A stretch of DNA of 64,000 nucleotides from Davidsoniella eucalypti (Eukaryota > Ascomycota > Sordariomycetes > Microascales > Ceratocystidaceae), in NCBI GenBank assembly GCA_004009845.1, contig RMBW01000017.1, forward strand, positions 248,001 to 312,000. The letters run 5' to 3'. The notes under the pieces are model-generated. The model made no database searches. It was not told the origin of the DNA and worked only from the letters and a program-made list of their open reading frames with translations. The translations under genes were made by a program, and so were the position numbers. Positions 49,163 through 59,592 of the stretch are shown here, one piece after another. Each line of letters starts with the position of its first letter. Within the stretch, counting starts at the first letter, position 1.

Positions 49163-50135
49163 TAGTTCTCGTGATGAGAAGGGCAGAACAGGGACTGGCT
49201 GGGCAGTCTTTTATGAGGGCATCAAACTCTGTGAAGGTCTAGGGTCATGTGGCTCTCTACGAGAAGTGGCTGACACAGAGGCTATTGCTGCAAACAATGC
49301 AGTCCAAGCGGCCATCAAGCATGCTCCTCCTGATGCAGGCAGTCTGTATCTGTGCCTTGACAATTTGGGTGTTGCACAACGCATCTCCAATAGGGCTGGT
49401 AAGAATGAAACTTGAGCAATACTAAGCTTGTGGACCTCGACCGCGACCATATGTCCCTTGCTTCCGCCCACAGATGGAAAAAAGCACAGCTAAATGCCGA
49501 CTTCAAGTCATGGATAGCGGAGTGCGAGCCTAGAAAGCACCTTGGGGTTCGTTTTGAAACAAAGACTGTCTACAAGGTGGACGGGTTTAAAGACCAGCAT
49601 AGATCTACTGTGGGACGGATCCTAACTGCCCGGACAGGTCATGGCGACTTTGCGGAGTACCATGACCGTTTCGAACATATGGATGCGGAAAGAAACTGTC
49701 CACTGTGCCATCAACGGAAGGAACCTTTCCATCCCTGGGCGTGCCCCAGAAATGAGAGACCACTCCGGACCAGCTTTGTCAAAAAGCTACTTCAGAAAGA
49801 GAACTCATGCAAGTATCTCGCCAAGAGATTAGAGGTGAAATGGCGGCATTACAGAGCCCATGCGCCTAGAGAAGAAGCCCCATCAGCGGGCCAGACAAGT
49901 ACAGCGGAGGGGGGAAGTGACTGAGGAGGATTTGGTATGGTTTTTGTTTCTGTTTTTGTATGTTTTATTTGCCTTGCTGTTCGATGTTTTGGTTTTCATG
50001 TTTTACAACCTTTTCTTTTTTTTCTTTTTTTTTCTTTTTGTATTTGTTTTTGCTGCTCGTAGTGGAGGTATGGACCACTAGTTCTTCGGGGCTAGGGGAC
50101 GGCGGTGTCGTCCCACATATACAAAGCTATCGAGT
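49163..50135 (+). mobile_element. 5'-truncated Tad-type LINE (non-LTR) retrotransposon fragment
   Basis: Only the 3' end of a LINE is present. From 49163 an RNase H-like domain reads DEKGRTGTGWAVFYEG, then TEAIAANNAVQAA and YLCLDNLGVA. A frameshift and an internal gap near 49405 follow. A second frame (about 49450-49924) then gives the LINE C-terminal region: SLASAHRWKKAQLNADF, STVGRILTARTGHGDFAEYH, and the zinc-knuckle-like CPLCHQRKEPFHPWAC. The 3' UTR is T-rich with TTTTTCTTT runs, followed by a GC-richer tail ending near 50135 with GTCGTCCCACATATACAAAGC. No reverse transcriptase or endonuclease region was seen, so the element is 5'-truncated and dead. The 5' breakpoint lies inside the monooxygenase pseudogene. 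Confidence 0.8.
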
Positions 50136-50562
50136 TTGTCGAGCGGAGGACTTCAAGCTCTACGACCTGACAATCGTCACGCTTCACGGGGAACACTCCC
50201 CAAGGGAAGCAGCTACCATTCTGAACAAGAGTTACAACGTTAAGATTGGTAAATGCCCCCCCCTGGAAGCTGGTGAGCAGTTCTACCCCATAGTGTTCTC
50301 CCAGGGCGGATCGATGGACTCGAGGTCTGAAACTACGTTCAAGATACTACAACAACGTATGTCAAAGACCACTTCAGCCTGGCTCGCCAGAACCGTGGGC
50401 ATCCTGATGGCTGAAACCCGAGTTGAGGCCCATTGGGTGACCCGAGGTGTGGCTCGAGAAGGCCGCATGGGTGACGGCGCAACACTCCCAGTCTGTCCCT
50501 TGGACTTGGGGAATCAAGACGAGTACGATTTCGCGGATTGTGAGGAGGGCTTCCTGGCCTGA
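50070..50562 (+). other. Orphan open reading frame downstream of the LINE
   Basis: A frame of about 165 codons is open up to TGA at 50560-50562, with balanced composition (e.g. EDFKLYDLTIVTLHGEHS, REAATILNKSYNVKIG, WLARTVGILMAETRVEAHW) that looks coding. It has no ATG near its beginning; the first Met is within GGSMDSRS. It overlaps the LINE 3' tail at its start. It may be a 3' exon of an older gene, a second ORF fragment, or chance. I do not recognise the protein. Confidence 0.35.
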
Positions 50563-51087
50563 GGAGCATGTGAATGATGTTTTGATTGGGTGCTGCTTTC
50601 TTTTGATGATTCTACAGCTGTGACAAGGTTTTTTCGCTCTTCTTGTTTCCTCTATATTGTTTTTACTGCTTCTTTCTACTATTTTCCTCTACTATTACCT
50701 TTCTTTGCTTTGAACTTATCGCTACATTTCAAACTAGTCTTTACACTTTAAAATTGCCAAAACAACTTTAATATACAGGCACAACTTTGAATATCTGTCC
50801 GGTAGCCAACCCAATGTCATATAAACTTAGTGCTTGGGCATAAATATAGTCAAGTGAAGCCATTTAGTAGTAGAAACTTGAGAATAATTAAAATAACTAA
50901 GGACTACATCTGTTGTGAATAGGATTATATGTAGACCAGCTTATACTTAATACAGATACAGAAGTCAAAACAGCCCAAACCCAGAACATGAGCATTAGAG
51001 TGGCTCACTTAAAAGACTCTGTGCACTGCGGTAGTCTAGTCGAGCCACATGGCCGAAAAGCGCCTCCTGTTTTGCCTTTGACAAAGG
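50563..51087. other. Gene-free stretch
   Basis: AT-rich spacer between the orphan frame and the 3' end of nuclease-kinase copy D. Nothing recognised. Confidence 0.5.
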
Positions 51088-53238
51088 TTATCTGCCTTCT
51101 TCCTCTGAAAGCTTCCTCCTCTTGTTAGATGAAATATCATGCTCTGCTGGAAGGATATCGGCTCTGTCAAAGTCAATTACAGTGATCTCTCCATTAGCCC
51201 CTTGCAGTACATTTGGCCATGGGACGTCGCCATGAACCACCCCTAGGTTACGAATCTTTTTCAGAGTAGAGGTGACTGTGCTGGCGATGTCTGCTCTAGA
51301 CTTCTCCATGACCGAGTTTGGTTTGACTTCTGTACCACCATAAGATAATAACATGAAGTAGACGATTCGTACATCAAACCAGTAATAGTATGTCTGACCC
51401 AGTGCCTTGAGGTCAACAGAGCCAAGACAGACTGCAACTCCATTACCTTGTAGTGGCCTTAGCTGATTGTAGACAGTCACCTCTTTCTGTAGATCAACAA
51501 CACACCCTCCAGTAACACCCTTTGCAACAAAGGTATAGCCAAATTGCGGTAGTGTTATCTGAAATAGAGCACCACAAGCACCCTCCTTTCCCAAAACCAC
51601 AACACCTTTTTCCAAGCTCTTAGAAAGTTGTTGACGTACGAGATCCATGAATTGTTGGGGTGTAACGGGGTGCTTGTTCTTGCTCCATATCATACTGCGA
51701 TGTAATGCCACGTTGGGGCAACTGCTGTCCAGATTCCTACCATTCATGGGTGATAACAGACACAATGATGTGCAGTATTCTCTTTGAAGATTGGTCTCTG
51801 TGCTGCCATCAGCAGGTGCTTTGTGCGATGATGAGCCACTAGCAGCAGGGCCACGATCATGAGAATGACCACTTGTGCTGCCTGTCCCGCTAGCACCGCA
51901 ATCATCACCATCACCAGTACTGCTACCATCATTATCACCACCGAAGCCTGCTCCCCCATCACGTTTGCTGTGCGACCGAAGCACACGGTGTGGCACACTA
52001 ATCTGAGATATTTGTCGTTTTCTGGATGAAGATGACTCCTTGAAATCAAGGTCTTTTGGGGTACGTCGGTACTTTAGATTAGGGTCCGTTTCCAAATCCA
52101 ACTCAGCACCACTGATATCCTGCAGAAGTTTGTTATAATCAACTTCCCATTTCTCACACTGTATGACTGCCTTCGTTCATTCATCATTGCCATGCTGGTT
52201 TGATTGGAGGGCAAGCAGTGTGAAAAGAAGGACCTGGCTTACAGAATTATTGTAGATAGGGTCATTATTCGCCTCAACCTCTCTTGACGGGTGTGCCAGG
52301 TGGAAGTAAAGCACAGTCGGCTCAGCCCAGTCAATCTTGAGGAACACAATACAATCTCCGTTAGTCAAATAGCCGTATTCCAATCCGGTCTCTAACATGT
52401 AGTGATATGTCTGCGTGACAGCCGCTGCTGAGAAAAGTTTGGAGTAGTATTGATACTTTTCAGGCCCAACAGTAGGTATCTTTGCCCTATGAACAACCTC
52501 CTGACTGATGTTCATTTTTCGTAGCCCTTGTTTAAGATGCGTATTGTGAAGTTTGTAAGGTGCCTTGCATTCGATGACAAAGACAACCCCTTTCCGGTCT
52601 GGCTTTCTAGTGACACAATTCTGATATGTACGCACATTTGCATCCCGCTCCTCACCATCCCCGTTATCATCTGGCTGACGGAGATTACTAGCTGTTGTGT
52701 GGAATTCCACATCTTTGAGAAGAGGAGGGATACTTCCTTTTTGAGAATGGAAGTCGGAGAGCCAGGACAAGATAAGCTCCACCGGTTTTTCAATGGTATT
52801 GTGCTGGACAGAAATAAGAGAAGGTTCATCTCTAACAATGTCGGTGCTGACTCTATGTCCCATAGTCTCGAGGAAATGTAAGCTTTCAAACAGTCGCTCT
52901 TCACATGAACTGAGAGCTTGAAGTTGCTCAATCAAGCTGTCCTGAACTGATTCAAAGGTGGTCCATGGTTTAAGAAGGCCAGGACAATGCCCTCTAGCAG
53001 GTTTGGTAGAAGGAGCCCTAGTTGTGAGGACATCGGAAGTGTCAAGTCTGGTTTTACAGAGTACAAGTGTCTGGCAACCTCTCAGGTATTCCTCGATAGT
53101 CGTATTTTGAAGTTGGCGATTGATTTCTGCAATTGTAGCGTCTCGCTGTGCAATTTCAATTTTAGCGTCTACATTTTCCGGGTCTAAAGGCACAATAACT
53201 GTTCCTCTAAAACCTCCACGAATGTTGCTCTCTATCAT
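51088..53238 (-). pseudogene. Nuclease-kinase fusion family, copy D, one in-frame stop
   Basis: From ATG at 53238 to TAA at 51088 the frame is continuous except for one TGA at 52179-52177; without it the product would be 716 residues. Parts in order: TIEEYLRGCQTLVL and CPGLLKPWTTFESVQ in the N-terminal helical region; the nuclease-like motif with VFVIECKAPYKL; YGYLTNGDCIVFLKID; QVLLFTLLALQ; then the stop; CEKWEVDYNKLLQDI; a Gly/Asp/Ser-rich linker; the Cys/His module YCTSLCL, SSCPNVALHR; and a kinase-like domain with YTFVAKG, LQKEVTVY, HGDVPWPN and VIDFD, ending in SSNKRRKL. All key residues are kept. Reading quality is equal on both sides of the TGA, so inactivation is recent, or the stop is bypassed. 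An in-frame 84-nt GTAAGC...CAG segment spanning the TGA could be removed as an intron, at the cost of conserved sequence. Confidence 0.8.
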
Positions 53239-54375
53239 AGACTATTTGAATGCTTCTGAAAACGAAGGGAATAAATCTTCCTTAACGATGTGCGTTATAC
53301 GGCCCGCATCTTCTTCTTCATTTGTGCCTGTACGCTTGCTTAAGAGGGGCAAAACACCCCATATCTAGAGGCTGGAGTATGTGAGATGAGTGGGGAGGCA
53401 TGCAAACAGTAACAATCTTGTTGTCTTTACAATAGAGCTCGAAGTCAACCGAGAGTTGACTTGTGTGGCCATCCGGGAGGAGCAGGCGATACAGTCCAAT
53501 TATTCAAGACTTGTTGTGTTTATAGAAGTGCTGAACCTGTCAGATAGAAGTGGAAGTAGTTTCAGAGTAGCTTACCAGCAATTTTAGTTGAATTCAGAGA
53601 GTTGTGGCTGATATTTTTGCGAATATAGTCTCACTGTCATGAAAAAGTGTCCGTCTGCCTTGCCTCGCTTATGATAGAAACTCTGCTCTTTCCTAATTTT
53701 GACAAGCAACCGCCACTTATAGCATAATCATCTATTTTACTAGTAAACCACGTGATATTCACTAAAATTGAACCATTATGTATCAAAAAACAATTGTTAA
53801 TTCTTACAAATAAGTACTCTTGTATTACTCTTTATGTTAAAACTCAGTGTAGAAAAATCTTATGCACATAATATTTTGTGTCTCCATCCATATTTGATTA
53901 TTAGACAGAGAATATTCGCATACCAAGCCTGATATCCTAAAGCTACTTGAAACATACATACATATGTACAAATCGAGAAGCAAAAAAAAAGTGGGGGCCT
54001 CAAACCTCAGGCGGAAACAAATTTATCACGAACCCACCTTAGAGATAGACAAACCAAGGCCGCTCGACGAACGACATGTCGTTGTTTGTGTGTAGAAGAG
54101 CTTTGAATATTGCTTGAGAGCGGCCTTTATCGTCAAATTTCTTGTATAACGACATTTGTTTTTTGCGATTGGCCTACTTTCCAGACTTTGTTTCCCACGA
54201 TACCTATCCACAAGCCTTTGTTCTTCGTTCATCTTCACCCCACCAATTTCTGATCAACGACTTCTAAACCTACCGTGATTGAAAGCTGATCGAAGGCTTG
54301 CCGCCGATAAACAACTGGGTTTTTCTGTCTCGCATTTTCTTGCTCCCTTTTTTCCCTTTCGATTTCTCCCACACA
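53239..54375. other. Divergent intergenic region
   Basis: Upstream of copy D (-) and of uL1m (+). It carries ATATCACGTG (minus strand, 53749-53758) and a pyrimidine-rich leader before the uL1m ATG. No gene was recognised. Confidence 0.5.
53749..53758. promoter_or_regulatory. ATATCACGTG E-box-like site
   Basis: An exact match on the minus strand, about 620 bp upstream of uL1m and 510 bp upstream of nuclease-kinase copy D. The same ten bases occur upstream of the other mitochondrial ribosomal gene (30793). The role is inferred. Confidence 0.3.
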
Positions 54376-55356
54376 ATGGCTTCCGGCTTCCAAAGTTTAT
54401 CGCCGTTGACTCGGTTTGGCCTACAGGCTGCTTCTGCGCGGCCTGTAATGACTCCAATTGCTGCAGCCATAGCAATGCAGACCCGTTATGCTAGTGTGAA
54501 GTCGAAGGGTAGCAAGGAGGTAGATAAGAAGAAGAAGAAGGTTTCCAAGGACTTCAAGGTCTACGATCCCACAAAGTTCCCACAGTTCTCGCTGTGCGAT
54601 GCTGTCAGGTATGTCCTGTAGAATTACAAAATCATGCCTTGCGTAGGGAAAAATACATATATCTAACTGCCAATATCCTTCTCTTTGCCATTCAATAGAT
54701 ATATCCGCGCTGCCGAGGTCGGCTGCCATAGCAGCGCAACCAAGTACGAAATCTCGGTCCGCTTACGTACCGCACGTAACGGCCCAGTTGTGAGAAACAC
54801 GATAAAGCTGCCTAATCCAGTACGTACCAGCGCGAAATTCGGTGTTATTTGTCCCGAAAACAGCATGATTGCACAAGAAGCACTACTGAGTGGTGCCGTA
54901 GTGGCAGGCCAAGAGTCGCTATTCGAGCGCATCCGTGCCGGTGATATGCCGTTTGACCGGTTGATTTGCCACGAAGACAGTGAAAAGGCGTTAATTGCGG
55001 CGGGCCTAGGCCGTATTTTGGGCCCTAAGGGATTGATGCCGTCGCGCAAGCTGGGCACTATCACGAAGAACATCAAGCGTAGCATGCAGTCGGGCGCGGA
55101 CGAGTATCGTGAGCGTCAGGGCGTCGTACGCATGGCTGTTGGCCAACTCGGTTTCACACCTAAGATGGTGGCGGATAACATCAAGGCGCTCGTGAGCCAG
55201 ATCAAGAAGGAGTGTGCCGCCCTAGAAGATTTGACGTACAAGGAGGTGCGTGAAGTGGTGCTGAGCTCATCAAAGGGCCCTGGTCTGAGCTTGAATGGAA
55301 AGTTCAACTCGACGGACCCGGTGGTCACTGAGCATCATCTGGGCGGATTGATGTAA
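54376..55356 (+). CDS. MRPL1: Mitochondrial ribosomal protein uL1m (MRPL1)
   Basis: Large-subunit protein of the mitochondrial ribosome that forms the L1 stalk. The exons 54376-54608 and 54699-55356 flank a 90-nt intron (GTATGT...CAATAG, with CTAAC inside); the product is 296 residues. The splice joins SLCDAVR to YIRAAEVG. Residues 1-40 are rich in Ser/Ala/Arg with few acids, a likely mitochondrial presequence, followed by a KKKKK run. The conserved L1 core includes FGVICPE, LGRILGPKGLMPSRKLGTIT, and the downstream GFTPKMVADNIKALVSQIKK. The start is the first ATG in a good context after a pyrimidine-rich leader. The gene is convergent with COG2, 359 bp away. Confidence 0.92.
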
Positions 55357-55715
55357 TATAAAAGAGTATCTAACTACCACGTGTTGAAGGCAACATAGAC
55401 AAAAGAGGAGGAAGAAAGATCCCGGGAACAACACCCTCACTACCATGTATCAGCGGCGTTCTTTCTCTCTATCATACCTCTTCTTTGTGATGACTCACCC
55501 ACTGAAGCTTCGGCGTAAGCTTCTCTTGTACCATAAGTAATTGTAGCATATTCGATCTCGAACAAAAGCACTATCTTGACATATCAATACCCAGAGTTGA
55601 ACTAATTATATGTGTATATGTAGCAGCGAATGATACAGTGCTGCAAAAGAAGTTGATCATTATAATTAGAGCTAATATGTGCAAAAATAAAGTAAGAATC
55701 GAGGAGACTGAGTAA
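55357..55715. other. Convergent 3' intergenic region
   Basis: Short spacer between uL1m and COG2, holding the two 3' ends. Nothing else seen. Confidence 0.6.
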
Positions 55716-56705
55716 TCATCTAGCCTTGAGAATTTTGACAGCTTCAGCAGATGCCCCGAGTTTTTGGTAAATTCCCATATAGCTGAGTAATCTTGCGTGT
55801 CCCTTGGGACCGGCCCGTTTTGCTTCGCGCAAGGCATTACCCAGATCGAGCCTGATGGTGTTCCGGCACCTTAAACGCCGTTCCTCGGCCTTTATAACAA
55901 AAGGCTTGTCACGGCCCAACTGGTCAAAGAGCTTGTTGACCTTTTGTAGGCTTTCAGTGAGATGTGTAAGTTTTACTGGGCTGGTGCCGATCATTCCTTG
56001 GCTGTCTTCATCAATCTCTTCCTCTCCCTCGTCAGAGTCAGAGAACCAGCCCTCGTCATCAATGGCGGGGGCTGTCTTGCCATTGGCAGTAAGCCCAGTG
56101 TATGAGTGGTTGAGAGTGGGCGTCTTGGGAGTTGTTGGTGGTAAGTTGTCGACGGACAAACGGGCTTCCAAGTCACGTAGTATATCATCAGCCTCGATCA
56201 TTTTGCGGCCGGCTTCTACGCCATCGCGTACCGTCTTGAGCTCGTTGTTGAGATCCTCAACTTCAGCACCTCGCACAGCCACCTGGCCTTTCAGGTCTTC
56301 AAGCGCCCTTCTGAATCCCAGAAGCGACATTTGGACATCGGAGACCTTTTCATCGCCGCCATGCAAGTCGTTGCCGAGCGAGAGAAAAGCCGTGTAGTTG
56401 TCATTGACGAGCTCTAGTAGCTCGGCGCTGATGGATACACTACGCTCGCGCAAGTCAGTGCGCAGGTCTTCAAGGGTTTGGTGACGCTCGCGCAGCTGTG
56501 AGAGATAGGCCGTCGGGTCGAAAGTTGACGCAAGGAAGTCTGAGCGAGGCAGAGCTTCAGGAAAGGGAAGTGGAAGATCGTCGTCGTCAGAATTGGACGA
56601 TGAAGATGATGGTATAGCAATGCTGCCCTTGCGCGAGTCAAAGTGGTATAGCGAGGTTGACTGAGAGCCTGAGCGGCCACGAAGGGAGAGATTTAGACTC
56701 GACAT
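55716..56705 (-). CDS. COG2: Conserved oligomeric Golgi complex subunit 2
   Basis: COG2 is part of the COG tethering complex that guides retrograde vesicles to the Golgi. A single exon encodes 329 residues, the short form usual in fungi (animal COG2 is about twice as long). After a Ser-rich N terminus, LPRSDFLASTFDPTAYLSQLRERHQTLEDLR starts the COG2 N-terminal helical domain; the family signature continues in LLELVNDNYTAFLSLGNDLHG and in the long coiled coil (about 75-180). An acidic linker (GWFSDSDEGEEEIDED) precedes a helical C-terminal block with LFDQLGRDKPFVIKAEERR. Calling it COG2 rests on this pattern and length. It is divergent from GUS1 across 456 bp. Confidence 0.85.
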   Translation of the reverse strand: MSSLNLSLRGRSGSQSTSLYHFDSRKGSIAIPSSSSSNSDDDDLPLPFPEALPRSDFLASTFDPTAYLSQLRERHQTLEDLRTDLRERSVSISAELLELVNDNYTAFLSLGNDLHGGDEKVSDVQMSLLGFRRALEDLKGQVAVRGAEVEDLNNELKTVRDGVEAGRKMIEADDILRDLEARLSVDNLPPTTPKTPTLNHSYTGLTANGKTAPAIDDEGWFSDSDEGEEEIDEDSQGMIGTSPVKLTHLTESLQKVNKLFDQLGRDKPFVIKAEERRLRCRNTIRLDLGNALREAKRAGPKGHARLLSYMGIYQKLGASAEAVKILKAR

Positions 56706-57161
56706 AGGTATGGAATTGTGTATAAAGTTATAAGATGTGCTTGTGTTATGCTGAATATAGATCTAGATGGTCAATGGAGCTCTCATGCTGCTATGCAAGC
56801 TCGATTAGGACAGCAGTCGTCGTGGTTGGCCAATAACCCCGATTAAGCGATGGACAGTGGGCCGGCTGTGGATGGTTAGGGTTTGAATCCTACGGCTGAT
56901 AAACACATAAGAACCCTCCATAATAGATAAAGCCGGTATTTTGGCCAAGGAAAACAAAAAGACCCCGCCAAAATTGGTTAGTTAAAGAGTGAGCTTTTTG
57001 GTTGAGTCAACCAAGCCATTGAATATTGTGCATCGCTTGACGGATTCATATTGAGTAGGAATCCCGGACCGACTGCTGACTTCCTTTCCTTCATTGTTTC
57101 TTTGCCATCCATACAACCGAGTATTGTGACCGTCAGTCTCACTTTCACTTCTACTATCACC
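56706..57161. other. Divergent promoter region COG2/GUS1
   Basis: Bidirectional promoter of COG2 (-) and glutamyl-tRNA synthetase (+). It contains GGTTAGGGTTTGAATCC near 56873-56889, which superficially resembles a tRNA T-arm, but no cloverleaf is present. Nothing else stands out. Confidence 0.5.
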
Positions 57162-59239
57162 ATGACTCCCGACGAGCTAACCGCCGTTGCCCCCAAGCTG
57201 GCCGGCGATTTCAAGAGCATCGATGCTCACCTTCGCGACCTGGACAAGCACCTGACTCTCCGGTCGTACCTGGTCGGCTACGAACTGAGCCCTCTGGACT
57301 CTCAGATCTGGACCACGCTGCGCTCTAACCGTGCCGCCATCGCCTTTATCCGCAAGGGCCCGCTGGCCAACCTGGCTCGCTGGTTCAACTTTGTCGAGGC
57401 CGTCCACCCTGAGCTTCAGACTGCCGTCAAGGCAAGCGAGGATGCTGCCCGTGAGAAGAAGCTGGCCCAAAGCAAGGCCGGCGGCAACTACAACATTGCC
57501 CTCCAGGAGACCGAGAAGGGTGTTGTCACCCGTTTCCTGCCTGAGCCCTCGTATGTCTAGCACACTCTTTCTTTGTTACGTTGGTTTGTCTTGTTATTAT
57601 CGACTGTTTCGGCCGGCCCGGCTGCTATTTATGAGACCACCCACAGTCATTTATCTGTGCACTTACACGGACCAGGGTTGTTGCTAACCGCTTTGGATAT
57701 CTTCTTACTAGGGGCTACCTACACATCGGTCACGCCAAGGCTGCTCTTCTTTGCGACTACTTCGCCCACCAGCAATACGATGGCAAGCTCAAGCTGCGTC
57801 TTGACGACACTAATCCATCCAAGGAAAAACAGGAGTTCCAGGATGCCATCGTCGATGATCTGGCCCTCATGGGCGTCAAGGCCGACAGCCTGTCGTACAC
57901 CTCGGACTACTTCGACTACCTGTATGACATGTGCAAGCGCATGATCACCGAGGGCTTTGCCTACGCTGACGACACTGATGGCAAGACCATGCAAGATGAG
58001 CGCTTCAACGGCATTGCCTCCAAGCGCCGCGAACTGCCCGTCGCCGAGTCTCTACGCATCTTCGAGGAGGAGATGAAGAACGGTACCGAGGTCGGTCTGC
58101 GCAACTGCATCCGTGCGAAGCTGTCCTTTGACAACCCGAACAAGGCCCTTCGTGATCCCGTCATCTACCGCTGCAATGTCACCGACCCGCACCACCGTAC
58201 CGGAACTAAGTGGAAGATGTACCCCATGTACGATTTTGCTTGCCCCGTCGTCGACTCGTATGAGGGCATCACACACGCCCTGCGCTCCACTGAGTACACT
58301 GATCGCAACCCTCAGTACCAGTGGTTCCAGAAGACTCTGGGCCTGCGCAAGGTCTACATGTGGGATTTCTCCCGCCTCAACTTCACTCGCACGTTACTGT
58401 CCAAGCGCAAGCTGGCCAAGCTGGTCGATGCCGGCAAGGTCTGGGGCTGGGATGACCCGCGTATGCCCACTGTCCGTGGTATCCGTCGTCGCGGCATGAC
58501 CATCGAGGCGCTGCGTGACTTTATCCTGAAGCAGGGCCCTTCGCGCAACATCTCGCTGATGGACTGGACCACCATTTGGGCTGGTAACAAGAAAGTCATC
58601 GACCCTATTATCGCTCGCCACACTGCCATCTCCGTCAAGGATATTGTCAAGGTCAAGTTGACTGGCGCCGAGGCCCCTGCTGCTGCGTTCGTCGAGGAGA
58701 AGCCTAAGCACCTTAAGAACCCCTCTGTCGGCTTGAAGAAGGTTGCCTTTTCTTCGGAGCTAGTCATTGAGCAGGCTGACGCGGTTTCGTTCAAGGACAA
58801 CGAGGAGATCACTCTGATGGCCTGGGGTAACGCCATTGTGCGCAAGTCTGAGAAGACCGGAGAGACTTTCAACACCATGGACCTGGAGCTGAACCTCAAG
58901 GGTGATTTCAAGGCCACAGAGAAGAAGATCACATGGCTGTCTAGTGCTGGCACGACGCTGGTGCCCGCCGAGCTATGGGAGTTTGACTATCTCATCAAGA
59001 AGGACAAGCTCGAGGAGGAGGATGTGCTAGAAGACTGCTTGACCGAGAAGACGGCTTGGTCTGAGGACGTTTTATGCGACGAGGGCGTCGGTCTGCTGAA
59101 GTCGGACGACATCATCCAGCTGGAGCGCCGTGGCTACTTCCGTGTCGACAAGGGTATCAGCGACTGGAAGAGCGGCGAGGAGGGCGAGAAGGGCAAGCGT
59201 GTGGTGTTGTTCGCTATCCCCACAGGCAAGACTAAATAA
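57162..59239 (+). CDS. GUS1: Cytosolic glutamyl-tRNA synthetase
   Basis: Charges tRNA-Glu with glutamate in the cytosol. The exons 57162-57550 and 57712-59239 (161-nt intron, GTATGT...TACTAG, with CTAAC) encode 638 residues. The N-terminal ~125 residues are a GST-like domain used by eukaryotic enzymes to bind partners. The splice rebuilds PSGYLHIGHAKAALL, giving the class I HIGH motif at 134-137. The second signature is the eukaryotic LLSKRK variant of KMSKS (358-363). Between them lie VIYRCN and YPMYDFACPVVDSYEGITHALRS, typical of GlnRS/GluRS. The C-terminal beta-barrel anticodon domain (about 470-630) is present. The ATG at 57162 has a CACC context, and there is no earlier in-frame ATG. Confidence 0.95.
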
Positions 59240-59592
59240 ACGGGAGTCTTGTAAGGATGCGATGTATTCCACACTTGGTTTCTGGCATATATCTGTATGT
59301 ATATAGAGACAAGAGGATCGATCATATTTGATGGCCAAGCAGACTAGAGGAAAGGGTAACCCAGAGAGTAGCCAAATTCAAGTGAATACATGAACACACA
59401 AAAAGAAGAAATAAAAAAGCAAGAAAGTCTCAACAATATTATTTTTATTATCATTATTAAAGCATACCGTTCGTTCATCGATGTTCTTCATGACTGTCGA
59501 ATCTTCGGTATCAAAGGCAAGCAAGTATACAAGCATGCATATATAAGAGGCTACATGCTTTCCATTAGTCAATGTTGATTCACTCCCTTCTT
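59240..59592. other. Convergent 3' intergenic region
   Basis: Spacer between GUS1 and FET3; AT-rich 3' ends only. Confidence 0.6.

Noticed and set aside
52177..52260. An 84-nt intron that would remove the TGA in nuclease-kinase copy D
   Set aside because: It is possible by splice signals (GTAAGC...CAG) and length, but it would delete QVLLFTLLALQ, which matches coding sequence in copy C; a nonsense mutation is more likely.
56873..56889. GGTTAGGGTTTGAATCC resembling a tRNA B-box
   Set aside because: The T-loop has the wrong sequence and no cloverleaf fits the surrounding bases.
57051..57161. Upstream in-frame extension of glutamyl-tRNA synthetase as a possible mitochondrial presequence
   Set aside because: The first codon of that extension is TTG, not ATG. 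The ATG at 57162 has a good context and gives the normal GST-like N terminus.
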